Assembly: GCA_025937235.1 (NCBI GenBank)
Contig: JAICRU010000018.1
Coordinates: 1 to 42,714, forward strand
Length of the DNA stretch: 42,714 bases
Reading direction: 5' to 3'
From: Acidimicrobiia bacterium
GTDB taxonomy: Bacteria; Actinomycetota; Acidimicrobiia; Spongiisociales; ZC4RG35
Each line of letters opens with the position of its first letter. Position 1 is the stretch's first letter. Below are positions 1 to 10,226 of the stretch, one piece after another. The notes under the pieces were generated by a model. That model saw only the letters and a program-made list of their open reading frames with translations. It was not told the DNA's origin and did no database searches. The position numbers and the translations under genes are program-made.

Positions 1-34
1 CCGGCGCCGGGTTTTCGACTCGGAGGGTCGTCCA

Positions 35-2578
35 TCAGGATCCGGGGAAGTTCGGGTACGCGATCCTCTGATGGTAATGACCCACCAGCGAGTCGAGGAA
101 GGCAGACCGGATCAGAGTCATCTCCGCCAGAGTGAGCGGCGACTCGGACAGCTGGCCGTCGTTCAGCTTTTCGTCGATCACCCGGCTCACGACTTTCTCG
201 ATCGCCTCCGGGGTCGGCTCCTCCGTCTGGAAGTTGGCCCTGCAGGCTGCCTCGAGGGAGTCGGACAGCATCACGATCGCGGTTTCTGCGGTCGTCGGCT
301 TGTGGCCCACATGTCTGAAGTCGTTCGGGTTGACGTCGTGGCCGGCTTGGTCCCTTGCCTTCTCGTAGAAGAACCGCATGATCCCGTCGCCATGGTGACT
401 GACGATGCCGGTGGCCACGTCCGAGGGGATCTTGAACTGCTTGGCCAGGACGATCCCGTCGCTGACATGCCGACGGATCACCTCGGCCGACTCGAGCGGG
501 GTGAGGAAGTCGTGCGGGTTCTGGATCCCGAATTGGTTCTCGATGAACATCGTCGGGTTCTCCGTCTTGCCCAGGTCGTGGTAGTAGGCCATGGCACGAG
601 CGAGAAGGGCATTCGCCCCGATGGCACGGGCAGCTGCATGGGCCAGTGTCCCGACCATGAGTGAGTGATTGAAGGTGCCGAATGCCCTCTCCTGCAAGAG
701 CTGCAGAGCCACATGGTTGCGATCGGTGAGGTCGAGCAGGCTGAGGCTGGTGGTGATGTCGAAAGCGGATTCGAAGAACTGCAGCGCAGCCAGACCGACC
801 AGCGAGGCGATGGCCGAGACCCCAAACGCCCACAACATGGACTCACCTATCAGGATGAGCGGGATTCCCAACTCGACACCCATCACAGCAACAGGGACAT
901 CCGTTGGACCGGCGTGGAAATACCATGCCGTTGCGCCGGCCACGACTGCCGCAGCGGCGGCGGACAGGACCACTGCGGTACGGAAGGCTCCCCGGCTACT
1001 CACCGAGCTCACGAACGGGATAGGGGCCATCGTGGCCAGGGCGCCATAGACGGCCACCCCGGTGTCCTGAGTCCCGGCAGCGGAGAGCACTCCCACTGCC
1101 AGTGCCATGAGCACCCCGATCCTCGAGTCGAAGAGGATCGCGGTCATGAACCCGAAGGCGACCGCAGGCAAGATGTACCAGCTCGAGGTCGGCTGGAACA
1201 CAACGGTCGCCCGCACCGCCCCGGCCGCGAGGACGAGAAGGATGCCGAGCAGGGCCGTCATGCGGGGTCGGGCCCAGAACTCGGGCCGGAACCGGGACAG
1301 ATACAGCCCGAGAGCCCCCACGGTCACCGCGAGCACGGCCAGCAGCCCAGCGTCGGCCTCTGCCTGTGACGCAACCGAGGTGGTGGCGGCTATGGCGTCG
1401 AGATGGAGCTGTTCCAGAGGCTCGCCCTGGGCCACGATCAGCTGATCGGCAAAGTAGGTGACCTCCAGGTCGTCGACGGCTGCAGCCGCCTCGGTCCTGG
1501 CCTCCTCGGTTGCGGCCTCATCCACCAGGAAGTTGGCCTGGAGGAAGGTGGCGACGATCTCTCCCGCAGCCTCGCTGGCTGCCTGGTCCGGGCCAGGGGG
1601 ATTGGTGTCCAGATAGACCACCTGGGGCGGATTGGAGCGGAGACGTTGCTGGGCGGCGGGCAGCTGGTCCGGGGTGATCCGGGCACCGAACTCCTGGAAC
1701 AATCGGTCCACCGCCTCCTGGCGGATCACCGGGAAATGCGGGGTCTCCCCCAGGGCCGCCCTGATCACGTCATCTGCGGCAGTGAAGGCCAGGGTCTCGA
1801 CGGCATGACTGGCCACGGTGTGGTCGGCTGTCACCCGGGCGACTATCTCGTCCGTGGGGCGGAGGTTGACCCGGAGGGGAATCGGCTCGCCGGTGCAGGC
1901 GCCACCCGGCTCACATTCCACGAGCTGTTGGTAGTTCGGGCCGCCCACCATGTAACCGTCCGGCATCTGGGCATCGGCCGGATCGATGGAGACGAGGGCG
2001 ACCCCGGCGGGAACCTCGGTGGACCAGACCCCGTTCACGTCGGTCATCACTTCGACCGTCTCCTCGCCGACCTCGACCGCGACCGTGATGCGCTGGGCGC
2101 CCATGTCACTGCGCACCTCGCCCGTATCGGGCTCGAACAGCCCGTCACCGTCGACATCGACGAAAACCGACCCCGTGAGCAAGGCCGGCTCTGGCGCCTC
2201 GGTGGTCTCGGTCGTCTCCTCGGCAACGGTCGGGGGCGGAGCCTCGATCACCGCAGGCTCCGGGGGATCGATCGGATCCCCGATGGCGAGGGCCTGAACG
2301 TCGTCGAACACGGAGGTCACCTGTTGGTTGACCGTGGTCTCGATCTGCTCGTTTATCCGCTCGATCGGATCGACCGAATCCCTCGCTTCCTGTTGACGAC
2401 GGGCCGTCTCCTCCGTGTCGATGACCTGCGCCTGTCTATCGGCCCGGTACTCACGTGGCGCAGGTGCACCGAGCACAAGCTTCGGGTCGGTGGTGCCGGT
2501 ACCGAGGGAGAGCACGCCCCAAGCGGCGACGACCGTGGCGACGAAGGTGGCGACACGGACGAGAGTGGGGCGAGGCAT
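35..2578 (-). CDS. 7TM-HD (PgpH/YqfF-type) cyclic-di-AMP phosphodiesterase-family membrane protein with an extra extracytoplasmic beta domain
   Basis: 847 aa; N-terminal TM, HDED-like extracellular region, about 7 TM segments, C-terminal HD motif (HSLMVGTLAHAA...YYHDLGKTENP...HHGDGIMRFFYEKA); directly downstream of phoH as in many bacteria. Confidence 0.9.
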   Translation of the reverse strand: MPRPTLVRVATFVATVVAAWGVLSLGTGTTDPKLVLGAPAPREYRADRQAQVIDTEETARRQQEARDSVDPIERINEQIETTVNQQVTSVFDDVQALAIGDPIDPPEPAVIEAPPPTVAEETTETTEAPEPALLTGSVFVDVDGDGLFEPDTGEVRSDMGAQRITVAVEVGEETVEVMTDVNGVWSTEVPAGVALVSIDPADAQMPDGYMVGGPNYQQLVECEPGGACTGEPIPLRVNLRPTDEIVARVTADHTVASHAVETLAFTAADDVIRAALGETPHFPVIRQEAVDRLFQEFGARITPDQLPAAQQRLRSNPPQVVYLDTNPPGPDQAASEAAGEIVATFLQANFLVDEAATEEARTEAAAAVDDLEVTYFADQLIVAQGEPLEQLHLDAIAATTSVASQAEADAGLLAVLAVTVGALGLYLSRFRPEFWARPRMTALLGILLVLAAGAVRATVVFQPTSSWYILPAVAFGFMTAILFDSRIGVLMALAVGVLSAAGTQDTGVAVYGALATMAPIPFVSSVSSRGAFRTAVVLSAAAAAVVAGATAWYFHAGPTDVPVAVMGVELGIPLILIGESMLWAFGVSAIASLVGLAALQFFESAFDITTSLSLLDLTDRNHVALQLLQERAFGTFNHSLMVGTLAHAAARAIGANALLARAMAYYHDLGKTENPTMFIENQFGIQNPHDFLTPLESAEVIRRHVSDGIVLAKQFKIPSDVATGIVSHHGDGIMRFFYEKARDQAGHDVNPNDFRHVGHKPTTAETAIVMLSDSLEAACRANFQTEEPTPEAIEKVVSRVIDEKLNDGQLSESPLTLAEMTLIRSAFLDSLVGHYHQRIAYPNFPGS

Positions 2579-3558
2579 CAGGTGGGCCGGCTCTCGAACC
2601 TGGCGTATGCCTCGACGATCGAGGCGACGATGCGATGCCGCACGACGTCACGGGCGGTGAGCTCGACGAAGGAGACGCCCGGGATGTCACTCAGGATCTG
2701 CCGGACGACCTGGAGCCCCGAGCGCCGGTTGTCGGGGAGGTCGGTCTGGGTCATGTCCCCGGTGATGATCATCTTCGAGTTGAAGCCAAGCCGAGTGAGG
2801 AACATCTTCATCTGCTCCGGCGTCGTGTTCTGCGCCTCGTCGAGGATGACACAGGCGTCGTTCAGGGTCCTTCCACGCATATAAGCGAGCGGTGCTATCT
2901 CGATGGTTCCCTTCTCGACGAGAGAGGCGGTCTCCTCCGGGCCGAGCATGTCCCACAGGGCGTCGTAGAGGGGGCGCAGATAGGGGTCCACCTTGGCGGC
3001 GAGATCGCCGGGGAGGAACCCGAGTCTCTCCCCTGCTTCGACGGCAGGCCGGGTGAGGATGATGCGTCGCACCGACCCACTGACCAGGCTGTCGACCGCC
3101 GCGGCCATGGCGAGATAGGTCTTGCCGGTGCCGGCCGGACCGATGCCGAAGGTGAGGGTGTTCTCCCTGATCGCCTCCATGTATCTCTGCTGGCCATGGG
3201 TCTTGGGCCTGATCATCCGGCCCCGGCCCACCGGAATCCCGTCGGAGAGGACACCCGAGGGGCTGGGCACGTCCTCGATCACCATCTTGACGACCTCGTC
3301 CACCCGGGCGGAGTCGAGGGCATGGCCCTCCTGGACGAGGATGAGCAGCTCCTCGAGGACGGTGCGGGCCCGCTCGACCTCGGTGTCGGGGCCCCTCAGC
3401 GACACTTCGTCACCGCGCGCGACGAATCGGACCTCCGGGAAGTGATCCTCGACCTGACGCAGATGGCGGTCGGCCTCCCCGAGGAGATCCAGCATCAGAT
3501 GATGGCTGGGGACGCGTAAACGCGAGTCGATTTGTTGGGTTGATTGCTCAGTGGCCAC
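2578..3558 (-). CDS. phoH: PhoH-like ATPase
   Basis: Walker A GPAGTGKTYLA, RPAVEAGERLGFLPGD, VILDEAQNTTPEQMKMFLTR(L)G, MTQTDLP motifs. Confidence 0.95.
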   Translation of the reverse strand: MATEQSTQQIDSRLRVPSHHLMLDLLGEADRHLRQVEDHFPEVRFVARGDEVSLRGPDTEVERARTVLEELLILVQEGHALDSARVDEVVKMVIEDVPSPSGVLSDGIPVGRGRMIRPKTHGQQRYMEAIRENTLTFGIGPAGTGKTYLAMAAAVDSLVSGSVRRIILTRPAVEAGERLGFLPGDLAAKVDPYLRPLYDALWDMLGPEETASLVEKGTIEIAPLAYMRGRTLNDACVILDEAQNTTPEQMKMFLTRLGFNSKMIITGDMTQTDLPDNRRSGLQVVRQILSDIPGVSFVELTARDVVRHRIVASIVEAYARFESRPT

Positions 3559-3626
3559 TGGAGATGACGCCCTCAGGTGGCGTCACGAGCCATTGTACGT
3601 GCCGTCAGACGCTGATTCCGAACAAA

Positions 3627-4040
3627 TCAGTCGCTGCCTGCAGCGGTGTCCACTGATGCGTCGAGGAGGGAGGCGATCACGGCCTTGTCCGAATCACGCA
3701 CCTCGTCGGGCCTTCCCTGACGCCGGAGGAAGAGGATGGCGGCCAGATAGCGGTCGATCAGATCCCCGTCCTTCGTCTCGGCGGCCATGTCGAGGTCGAT
3801 CAAGACCCCCCGTTCTGAATTGCCCGCCGGGAGGAGGTCTGCTGGCGCCACCGCATATACCTCCGCCAGACGCACCAACCGTTGAACACTCAGCGCGCGC
3901 TCCCCCCGTTCGTAGGCGCCTACCACCGAAGCCTTGAACTCACCACCTGTGTACGACTCGAGCTCACCCAACGACCACCCGCGCTGACGGCGCGCTGCAC
4001 GCAGGCGCAGTCCCAGTGACATGCTGAATCTGTCGACCAA
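3627..4040 (-). CDS. BldD-like XRE/HTH transcriptional regulator
   Basis: N-terminal HTH (LRAARRQRGWSLGELESYTGGEFKASVVGAYERGERALSVQRLVRLAEVYAV) plus C-terminal domain resembling the BldD CTD. Confidence 0.75.
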   Translation of the reverse strand: MVDRFSMSLGLRLRAARRQRGWSLGELESYTGGEFKASVVGAYERGERALSVQRLVRLAEVYAVAPADLLPAGNSERGVLIDLDMAAETKDGDLIDRYLAAILFLRRQGRPDEVRDSDKAVIASLLDASVDTAAGSD

Positions 4041-4099
4041 GGTCTCCTCCCAAGAGCCCGTGGTGAGATGCTACAGCTTCGATCGTGGGCAATCCAGCA

Positions 4100-4732
4100 T
4101 CACAGCAGCCGTGCTGCGGCCACCAGGGCGGCCGTCTCCACCCGTAGAACCGTGTCGCCGAGGTCCCAGCGCGGCGCCCCTTCCGGGATCTCGCCCACGG
4201 CCCAACCTCCCTCGGGCCCGATGACCACTGTCCGCGCGGAAGGCCACTTCTTGCCCCCACCCCGGTCACAGATGACGAATGGCCGCTCCAGCACGTCCAG
4301 CGTGACCGGCTCATCGGGGATGCGGATCAACCAGGCTCCCCTGGATTGCTCCAGGCCCGCAATCGCCCAGGAAACGACCCGATCTGCCCTCGGCGGCCGG
4401 CCCTGGCCGTGTCTCGTCTCCAGGAACCTCAGTTCGGCAACCCCCATCTCGGACAGCTTCTCCACCATGAAGCGGATCCGGTCCCGGTTGTCGGGCGGGG
4501 CCGCCACCACGGTGAGATCGGACGGCCGGGGGACGGCCCTCTCTTCGCCTCTGGCCACTTCCCCGGTCTGATAGCTGCCGATGCCGATGGTGCCTACACC
4601 ATCGGTGTATCCGAGGGCCTGCCTGTCGCCGACACGTAGCACCTTCTCCAGGTGACGACGTTGCCGGTCCGACACCTGGAGCGTGTCGCCCACCCAGGGA
4701 CCGGGCAGGAGCAGATGGGGGACATGGCCCAT
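4100..4732 (-). CDS. rsmE: 16S rRNA (uracil1498-N3)-methyltransferase, RsmE family
   Basis: VVIGPEGGW motif, C-terminal LRVETAALVAAARLL; ATG at 4732 chosen over the ORF-track start because it follows the dnaJ stop. Confidence 0.9.
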   Translation of the reverse strand: MGHVPHLLLPGPWVGDTLQVSDRQRRHLEKVLRVGDRQALGYTDGVGTIGIGSYQTGEVARGEERAVPRPSDLTVVAAPPDNRDRIRFMVEKLSEMGVAELRFLETRHGQGRPPRADRVVSWAIAGLEQSRGAWLIRIPDEPVTLDVLERPFVICDRGGGKKWPSARTVVIGPEGGWAVGEIPEGAPRWDLGDTVLRVETAALVAAARLL

Positions 4733-4742
4733 CACGGGCCGG

Positions 4743-5819
4743 TCAACCTGCGGAGGCCGGGCGGTCGGTCCTTTCGCCACGCAGGTCGGCCCATTGCCCC
4801 AGCAGCTCTTCCTCCTCGCGAGTGAGGCTCGTCGGCACCGACACGCTGACCACGACGTGAAGGTCGCCACGGGTGCGGCTCCCCAGCCGGGTGATGCCCA
4901 ATCCACTCATCCGGAAGACGGCCCCGGGTTGGGTCCCGGGGGGGATGTCGAGACCGGTCTCGCCCCCTTCGATCAGGGGGATCGACACCCTGGTCCCCAG
5001 GGCGGCCTGGGAGATACCGATGGTGACACCGTGGACCAGGTCGGCGTCGTGACGGTCGAACCGCGGGTCCGGGGGCACATGTACCTCGACGTAGAGATCG
5101 CCCGGTGGCCCGTAGCGGCCTCCGGATTGCCCACGACCGGAGAGCCGAAGCCGCGTGCCCGACGACACGCCGGCCGGGACCTCGACCGTCATCGTGGCAT
5201 CCCCGTCGACGGCCCCTGAGCCGGCGCAGGCGGCGCAGGGTGCGGTGATCAGGGCACCCTCCCCATGGCAGGTCGGGCAGGTGCCCACGGTCATCATCGT
5301 TCCGAAAAGCGACCGTCTTGCCATCCGCACCGAGCCCGCGCCGCGACATTCGGGGCAGGTGGCCAGACCCTCACCGTCCTCGGCGCCGCTCCCCGAGCAG
5401 ACCTCGCATGTCTTCCGTGTCCGGAAACCGATCTCGACCTCGGTCCCGAAGGCGGCTCCGGCGAGATCGACCTCGGCGCTCACGAGGATGTCGCCTCCCC
5501 TGGTCGGCCTGCCCGATGGCCCTGTGCCGAACCGCGAGCCCTCTCCGAACACCGAGCGAAGCAGGTCGTCGAAGCCGCCGAAGCCGCTGAACAGGTCGGA
5601 GAGGTCGATCGTGTCGCCCCGGTCGTAACGACGCCGACGGTCGGGGTCCGACAGGACCTCGTAGGCCTCGGCCGCCTCGCGGAAACGAGACTCCGCCTCG
5701 GGATTGCCCGGGTTGGCGTCCGGATGGGTGGTCCGGGCGATCAGCCGAAATGCCTTCTTGATCTCTTCGTTGGTGGCGTCCCTACCTACGCCGAGAATCT
5801 GGTAGTAGTCCCTCGCCAT
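4743..5819 (-). CDS. dnaJ: Chaperone DnaJ
   Basis: J domain with HPD (TTHPDANPGN), four CxxCxGxG-type zinc motifs, C-terminal substrate-binding domain. Confidence 0.95.
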   Translation of the reverse strand: MARDYYQILGVGRDATNEEIKKAFRLIARTTHPDANPGNPEAESRFREAAEAYEVLSDPDRRRRYDRGDTIDLSDLFSGFGGFDDLLRSVFGEGSRFGTGPSGRPTRGGDILVSAEVDLAGAAFGTEVEIGFRTRKTCEVCSGSGAEDGEGLATCPECRGAGSVRMARRSLFGTMMTVGTCPTCHGEGALITAPCAACAGSGAVDGDATMTVEVPAGVSSGTRLRLSGRGQSGGRYGPPGDLYVEVHVPPDPRFDRHDADLVHGVTIGISQAALGTRVSIPLIEGGETGLDIPPGTQPGAVFRMSGLGITRLGSRTRGDLHVVVSVSVPTSLTREEEELLGQWADLRGERTDRPASAG

Positions 5820-5822
5820 GGG

Positions 5823-6824
5823 TCAGTCCTGTTCGGCGCTGATCCGGTCCTCCAGCTCGCGCGAGACCTCCTCGACCGCCGAGATTGCCCGTTTGTAGTT
5901 CATGCGCATCGGCCCGATCACCCCTACGGAGCCACCGCTCGCACCGGCTTCATAGCTCTTGGAGACCACCGCCAGGTCGACATCCTGGACCGGCAGCTCC
6001 GCCCCGATCTGAATGGAGGTGCCCGATGCGACCGCGAGGATGTTCATGACCTCGGCCTCTCTGGCCAGAACCTCGAGGATGCGCTGCACCGCACTCAGGT
6101 CCTCCCATACCGAGGTGAGCCGCTGCGTGCCTCCCACGTACACCTCCGCCCCCGTCGTCGCCGCCAGGTGCAGGCCATCGTTCATCGTGAGCACCGCTTC
6201 CCTGATCGGCTCTTCCAGCCGGCCCAGCACCTCATCGCTCAACATTGGCTCGGCTCCCAGGTTGGTCCCCACGACGGCTGCGCTCATCATCCGATGCGCC
6301 TCCTCGAGGTCACCCGGTGTAATCGGAACCCTCACCCGGGCCCTCTGTTGCAGCACGCGGCCGCCGTCGGTCACGACTATGAGCAGGAGCTGGTCCGCTG
6401 TGACCTGGACGCTGTGCATCGCCCGCACCCGGTCGTTTCGAAGCGTGGGGGCGACGACAACCGAGGGGAGGTCGGTCACCTCGGCGAGCAGGTCGGATGT
6501 CTCCTTGAGCAACTTGGAGAGCTCGAGGTGGACGTCGCCGAAGAAGGAGTCGATCTTGGCCTGCGCGGTGGCCCGCAGCCGCCCAGGGCCAAGGTGATCG
6601 ACGTAGTAGCGATAGGCAGCGGCCGTGGGGACCCGACCGGCCGAGGTGTGGGGTTGAATCACGAAGCCCTCCGACTCGAGGGCGGCGAGATCATTGCGGA
6701 CGGTCGCGGTCGAAACCGCCAGGTGAGCCCTTTCCACGATGGCGCGCGAGCTGACCGGCTCGCCGGAGCGAATGTGCTCCTCGACGAGGGCGCGAAGGAT
6801 CTCGGACCGGCGGTCTTCGAGCAT
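5823..6824 (-). CDS. hrcA: Heat-inducible transcription repressor HrcA
   Basis: N-terminal wHTH (LRALVEEHIRSGEPVSSRAIVERAHLAVSTATVRNDLAALE), C-terminal GPMRMNYKRAISAVEEVS; adjacent to dnaJ. Confidence 0.95.
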   Translation of the reverse strand: MLEDRRSEILRALVEEHIRSGEPVSSRAIVERAHLAVSTATVRNDLAALESEGFVIQPHTSAGRVPTAAAYRYYVDHLGPGRLRATAQAKIDSFFGDVHLELSKLLKETSDLLAEVTDLPSVVVAPTLRNDRVRAMHSVQVTADQLLLIVVTDGGRVLQQRARVRVPITPGDLEEAHRMMSAAVVGTNLGAEPMLSDEVLGRLEEPIREAVLTMNDGLHLAATTGAEVYVGGTQRLTSVWEDLSAVQRILEVLAREAEVMNILAVASGTSIQIGAELPVQDVDLAVVSKSYEAGASGGSVGVIGPMRMNYKRAISAVEEVSRELEDRISAEQD

Positions 6825-6829
6825 GCCAG

Positions 6830-8047
6830 TCAGAGATTATCCCGCTCGGGCGCGTCCACCCACCCTTGGGGTGGCCTCAGGTCGAGCACCTGGCGGTGCA
6901 CCTCGTCGGTGAGAAGGGGCCGGGTGACGACGAGTCTCCCCTCGCGGACGTCGATGACCCCGGCGTGGCGCAACAGGTCACCACCTCTCGACCCGAGGAG
7001 GGCATCCACTCCAGGGCCGGGCCCGACCCCGGCCGAACGGCGCAGCCCCACGAAGAGCCGGTCGACCTCGCCGTCCCACCCCCGAACGGGCTCGGAGCCC
7101 GAGATCGGCCTCTCGCCCCGCTCGATGCGGCCGAGATAGGCGTCCAGGCGACGGACGTTGTGACTGCGCACCCCGTCGACGAAGCGGTGGGCGCCGTTGC
7201 CATAGGCCTCATACTCGCCCTGAGCCCACACCGTGAGGTTGTAGCGGGACTCGTGGCCAGGGCGTGACCAGTTGGACACCTCGTAACGACCGAGCCCCGC
7301 CTCGCCGAGAACTTGCTCCGCGGTCTCGTAGCGGTCGGCTTGGGTATCGGGGTCGGGAGCCGCGGCGCCTGCCTTCACCTCACGATGCAGCGGGGTGCCC
7401 GGCTCGACGGTGAGTGCGTAACAGGAAACGTGATCGGGCTCGAGCGCCACGGCCTTCCTCAGTGTCGCCACCCACGACTCGTCGCTCTCGACCGGCGTGC
7501 CGAAGATGAGATCCATCGAGACGTTCTCGAACCCGGCAGTGCGGGCGCTGGCCAACGAGGCTTCGATGTCCCGGGCGCGATGACGCCGGCCCAGCCGGGC
7601 GAGGACAGCGCCATCGAAGCTCTGAGCTCCGAAGGAGACACGGTTGAACCCGGCGGCGATCAGTTCCGAGGCGCGATCTGGGCCGAAGTCCTCGGGGTTG
7701 GCCTCGACACTGATCTCGGACCCGTCCGCCAGGCCGTGATGAGAGGCAAGGGTGTCCAGGATCCGCCGCAGGTGGGCCGGATCGACATGGCTGGGAGTGC
7801 CACCCCCGAAGTAGACCGAGTCCAGCTGCCGCCAGCGAGGCGACATTTCGATCTCGGCCAGGACACCGTCGATATACCGACCGATCTGCTCGTCGGCCCC
7901 GGCCACCACCGCGAAGTCACAGTAGGGGCAGACAGCCGAGCAGAACGGGATGTGGACGTAGGCCGCCACAGCCTCGGCGTGGAGGTCCACATCCGCCGGG
8001 CTCAGGAGCCCCCCATCACATGTCATCGTCGACGCGGAGGGCGGCAA
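6830..8047 (-). CDS. hemW: HemW-like radical SAM protein (coproporphyrinogen III oxidase-related)
   Basis: [17 protein letters not shown] radical SAM CxxxCxxC motif; [21 protein letters not shown]; start codon uncertain (overlaps lepA 3' end). Confidence 0.9.
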   Translation of the reverse strand: MPPSASTMTCDGGLLSPADVDLHAEAVAAYVHIPFCSAVCPYCDFAVVAGADEQIGRYIDGVLAEIEMSPRWRQLDSVYFGGGTPSHVDPAHLRRILDTLASHHGLADGSEISVEANPEDFGPDRASELIAAGFNRVSFGAQSFDGAVLARLGRRHRARDIEASLASARTAGFENVSMDLIFGTPVESDESWVATLRKAVALEPDHVSCYALTVEPGTPLHREVKAGAAAPDPDTQADRYETAEQVLGEAGLGRYEVSNWSRPGHESRYNLTVWAQGEYEAYGNGAHRFVDGVRSHNVRRLDAYLGRIERGERPISGSEPVRGWDGEVDRLFVGLRRSAGVGPGPGVDALLGSRGGDLLRHAGVIDVREGRLVVTRPLLTDEVHRQVLDLRPPQGWVDAPERDNL

Positions 8048-9824
8048 CGAACGCCTCTTGGGGTACTTCGACCGATCCCACCATCTTCATCCGCTTCTTG
8101 CCTTCCTTCTGCTTGGTGAGGAGCTTTTTCTTGCGGGTCACGTCACCGCCGTAACACTTGGCGATGACGTCCTTACGCTTAGCCTTCACCGTCTCCCTGC
8201 TGATGATTCGGCCCCCGATCGCGGCCTGTATGGGCACGTCGAACATCTGACGTGGGATGAGCCCGCGGAGACGACCGGTCATCTTCGTCCCATAGTCGGT
8301 GGCCTTGTCCCGGTGCACGATCGCCGAGAAGGCGTCCACCGGCTGGCCGTTGAGCAAGATGTCGACCTTGACCAGGTCAGCCGTCCGATACTCGTCTGCC
8401 TCGTAGTCGAGTGACGCGTAGCCCTTGGTCCGGGACTTGAGGAGGTCGAAGAAGTCGAACACGATCTCCGAGAGTGGGATCCGATAGTCGAGCTCCACCC
8501 GTTCCGGGCTCAGATAGCTCATGTTCCCCATCTCGCCCCGCTTGGCGGTGACCAATTCCATGATCGGCCCCACGTAGTCGCTCGGGGTGAGGATCATCGC
8601 TCGCACGTAGGGCTCGGAGATGTCGCCTCGGCTCCCCGGGTCGGGTAGGTCTTGTGGTGACTTGATCTCTCGGATGGTCCCGTCAGGCATGGTCACCCGG
8701 TAGGCGACCGAAGGGGCCGTGGCGACGAGATCGAGGTCGTATTCACGCTCGAGACGCTCCCTGACGATCTCCATATGGAGAAGCCCGAGAAACCCCACCC
8801 GAAACCCGAAGCCGAGTGCCCGGCTGGTCTCCGGTTCCCACATCAGCGACCCGTCGTTCAGTCGGAGCTTCTCGAGGGCCTCACGCAGCCTCTCGAAGTC
8901 GTCGCCGTCGGTCGGGAAGAGGCCCGAGAAGACCATCGGCTTCGGCTCGGCATAGCCCGCCAGCGCCTCGAGGGCGGGGCTTCCGGCATCGGTCAGGGTG
9001 TCACCCACCTTGATCCGATCGATCTCCTTCACCCCGGTGATCAGATATCCCACCGCCCCTGCCTCGAGGACATTCACCGGTTTCGCCGCCGGGGTCAGGA
9101 CCCCCACCTCGGCGGCGTCGTGTGTCTCCCCCGTCGCCATGAACTTGAGCTTGAATCCCGAGCGGAGCCGTCCGTCGACCACCCTGACGTAACACACCAC
9201 GCCCCGGTAGGCGTCGTAGTAGGAGTCGAACACCAGGGCACGCAGCGGTGCCTCGGGATCTCCAGAGGGAGGTGGGATCAGGCCCACCACTCGCTGCAGG
9301 AGCCCCTCGACCCCCTCGCCGGTCTTGGCCGAGATGCGGGCGACGTCTTCGGCCGACCCCCCGATGACGTTTGTGATCTCGGTGGCCACCCGGTCTGGAT
9401 CGGCTGCGATGAGGTCGATCTTGTTGATGACGGGGATGACCTCGAGACCCGCCTCGACGGCGAGGTAGGCGTTGGCCAGGGTCTGGGCCTGGACTCCCTG
9501 GGCCGCATCCACCAGTAGCAGGGCCCCCTCGCAAGCGGCCAACGAGCGAGAGACCTCATAGGAGAAGTCGACGTGCCCCGGCGTGTCGATGAGGTTCAGG
9601 ACGTATTCTTCGCCGCCCTCGTCCCGATGAGTGAGCCTCACCGTTTGGGCTTTGATCGTGATCCCCCGCTCCCGCTCCAGGTCCATGGTGTCCAGCACTT
9701 GCTCACGCATGTCTCGTGCATCGACCGCTCCGGTCATCTCGAGCAGGCGATCGGCCAGGGTCGACTTGCCGTGGTCGATGTGAGCGATGATCGAGAAGTT
9801 GCGTATGCGCGCTTGATTGGTCAC
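8016..9824 (-). CDS. lepA: Elongation factor 4 (LepA)
   Basis: [57 protein letters not shown]; LepA C-terminal domain. Confidence 0.97.
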   Translation of the reverse strand: MTNQARIRNFSIIAHIDHGKSTLADRLLEMTGAVDARDMREQVLDTMDLERERGITIKAQTVRLTHRDEGGEEYVLNLIDTPGHVDFSYEVSRSLAACEGALLLVDAAQGVQAQTLANAYLAVEAGLEVIPVINKIDLIAADPDRVATEITNVIGGSAEDVARISAKTGEGVEGLLQRVVGLIPPPSGDPEAPLRALVFDSYYDAYRGVVCYVRVVDGRLRSGFKLKFMATGETHDAAEVGVLTPAAKPVNVLEAGAVGYLITGVKEIDRIKVGDTLTDAGSPALEALAGYAEPKPMVFSGLFPTDGDDFERLREALEKLRLNDGSLMWEPETSRALGFGFRVGFLGLLHMEIVRERLEREYDLDLVATAPSVAYRVTMPDGTIREIKSPQDLPDPGSRGDISEPYVRAMILTPSDYVGPIMELVTAKRGEMGNMSYLSPERVELDYRIPLSEIVFDFFDLLKSRTKGYASLDYEADEYRTADLVKVDILLNGQPVDAFSAIVHRDKATDYGTKMTGRLRGLIPRQMFDVPIQAAIGGRIISRETVKAKRKDVIAKCYGGDVTRKKKLLTKQKEGKKRMKMVGSVEVPQEAFVAALRVDDDM

Positions 9825-9951
9825 GAGAGCCCGGGAGGAGGCGGCATTGTACCTATGGGGGCCTCGCTGTTAACGTTGCGGCTCCGGTCCTTCGATCGGA
9901 GCCCCATGGCCCCCGGGCCAATGTCTCGCGCACGAGAGTCGAATTTCACAC

Positions 9952-10203
9952 ATGGCCAACATCAAGTCACAGATCAAGCGGAACCGTCAGAACGAAGCCC
10001 GGCGGATGCGCAACAAGTCGATCAACAGCAGCCTCAAGACAAGCGTCAAGAAGGTCGAGACCGCCTCCGCTGCGGGGGAGCAGACCGACGACCTGATGCG
10101 TCAGGCGCAAGCCGAGATCGACGGCGCAGTCTCCAAGGGCGTTCTCCACAAGAAGACGGCGGCCCGCAAGAAGTCACGACTGGCTAAGCGCGTATCGACC
10201 TAA
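9952..10203 (+). CDS. rpsT: 30S ribosomal protein S20
   Basis: [30 protein letters not shown]...[16 protein letters not shown]; divergent from lepA. Confidence 0.97.
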   Translation: MANIKSQIKRNRQNEARRMRNKSINSSLKTSVKKVETASAAGEQTDDLMRQAQAEIDGAVSKGVLHKKTAARKKSRLAKRVST

Positions 10204-10226
10204 GCGCGTATCGACGGGCTGATCGC

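Noticed and set aside
1403-2884. 493-aa + strand ORF antisense to pgpH/phoH
   Set aside because: Antisense to a well-supported CDS; low-complexity Arg/Gly/Asp/His-rich composition typical of high-GC shadow ORFs
6825-6845. Possible CIRCE operator for hrcA-dnaJ
   Set aside because: No TTAGCACTC-N9-GAGTGCTAA seen upstream of hrcA; the hrcA start is only a few bp from the hemW stop
5265-7139. 624-aa + strand ORF antisense to dnaJ/hrcA/hemW
   Set aside because: Spans three confidently identified minus-strand genes; shadow ORF
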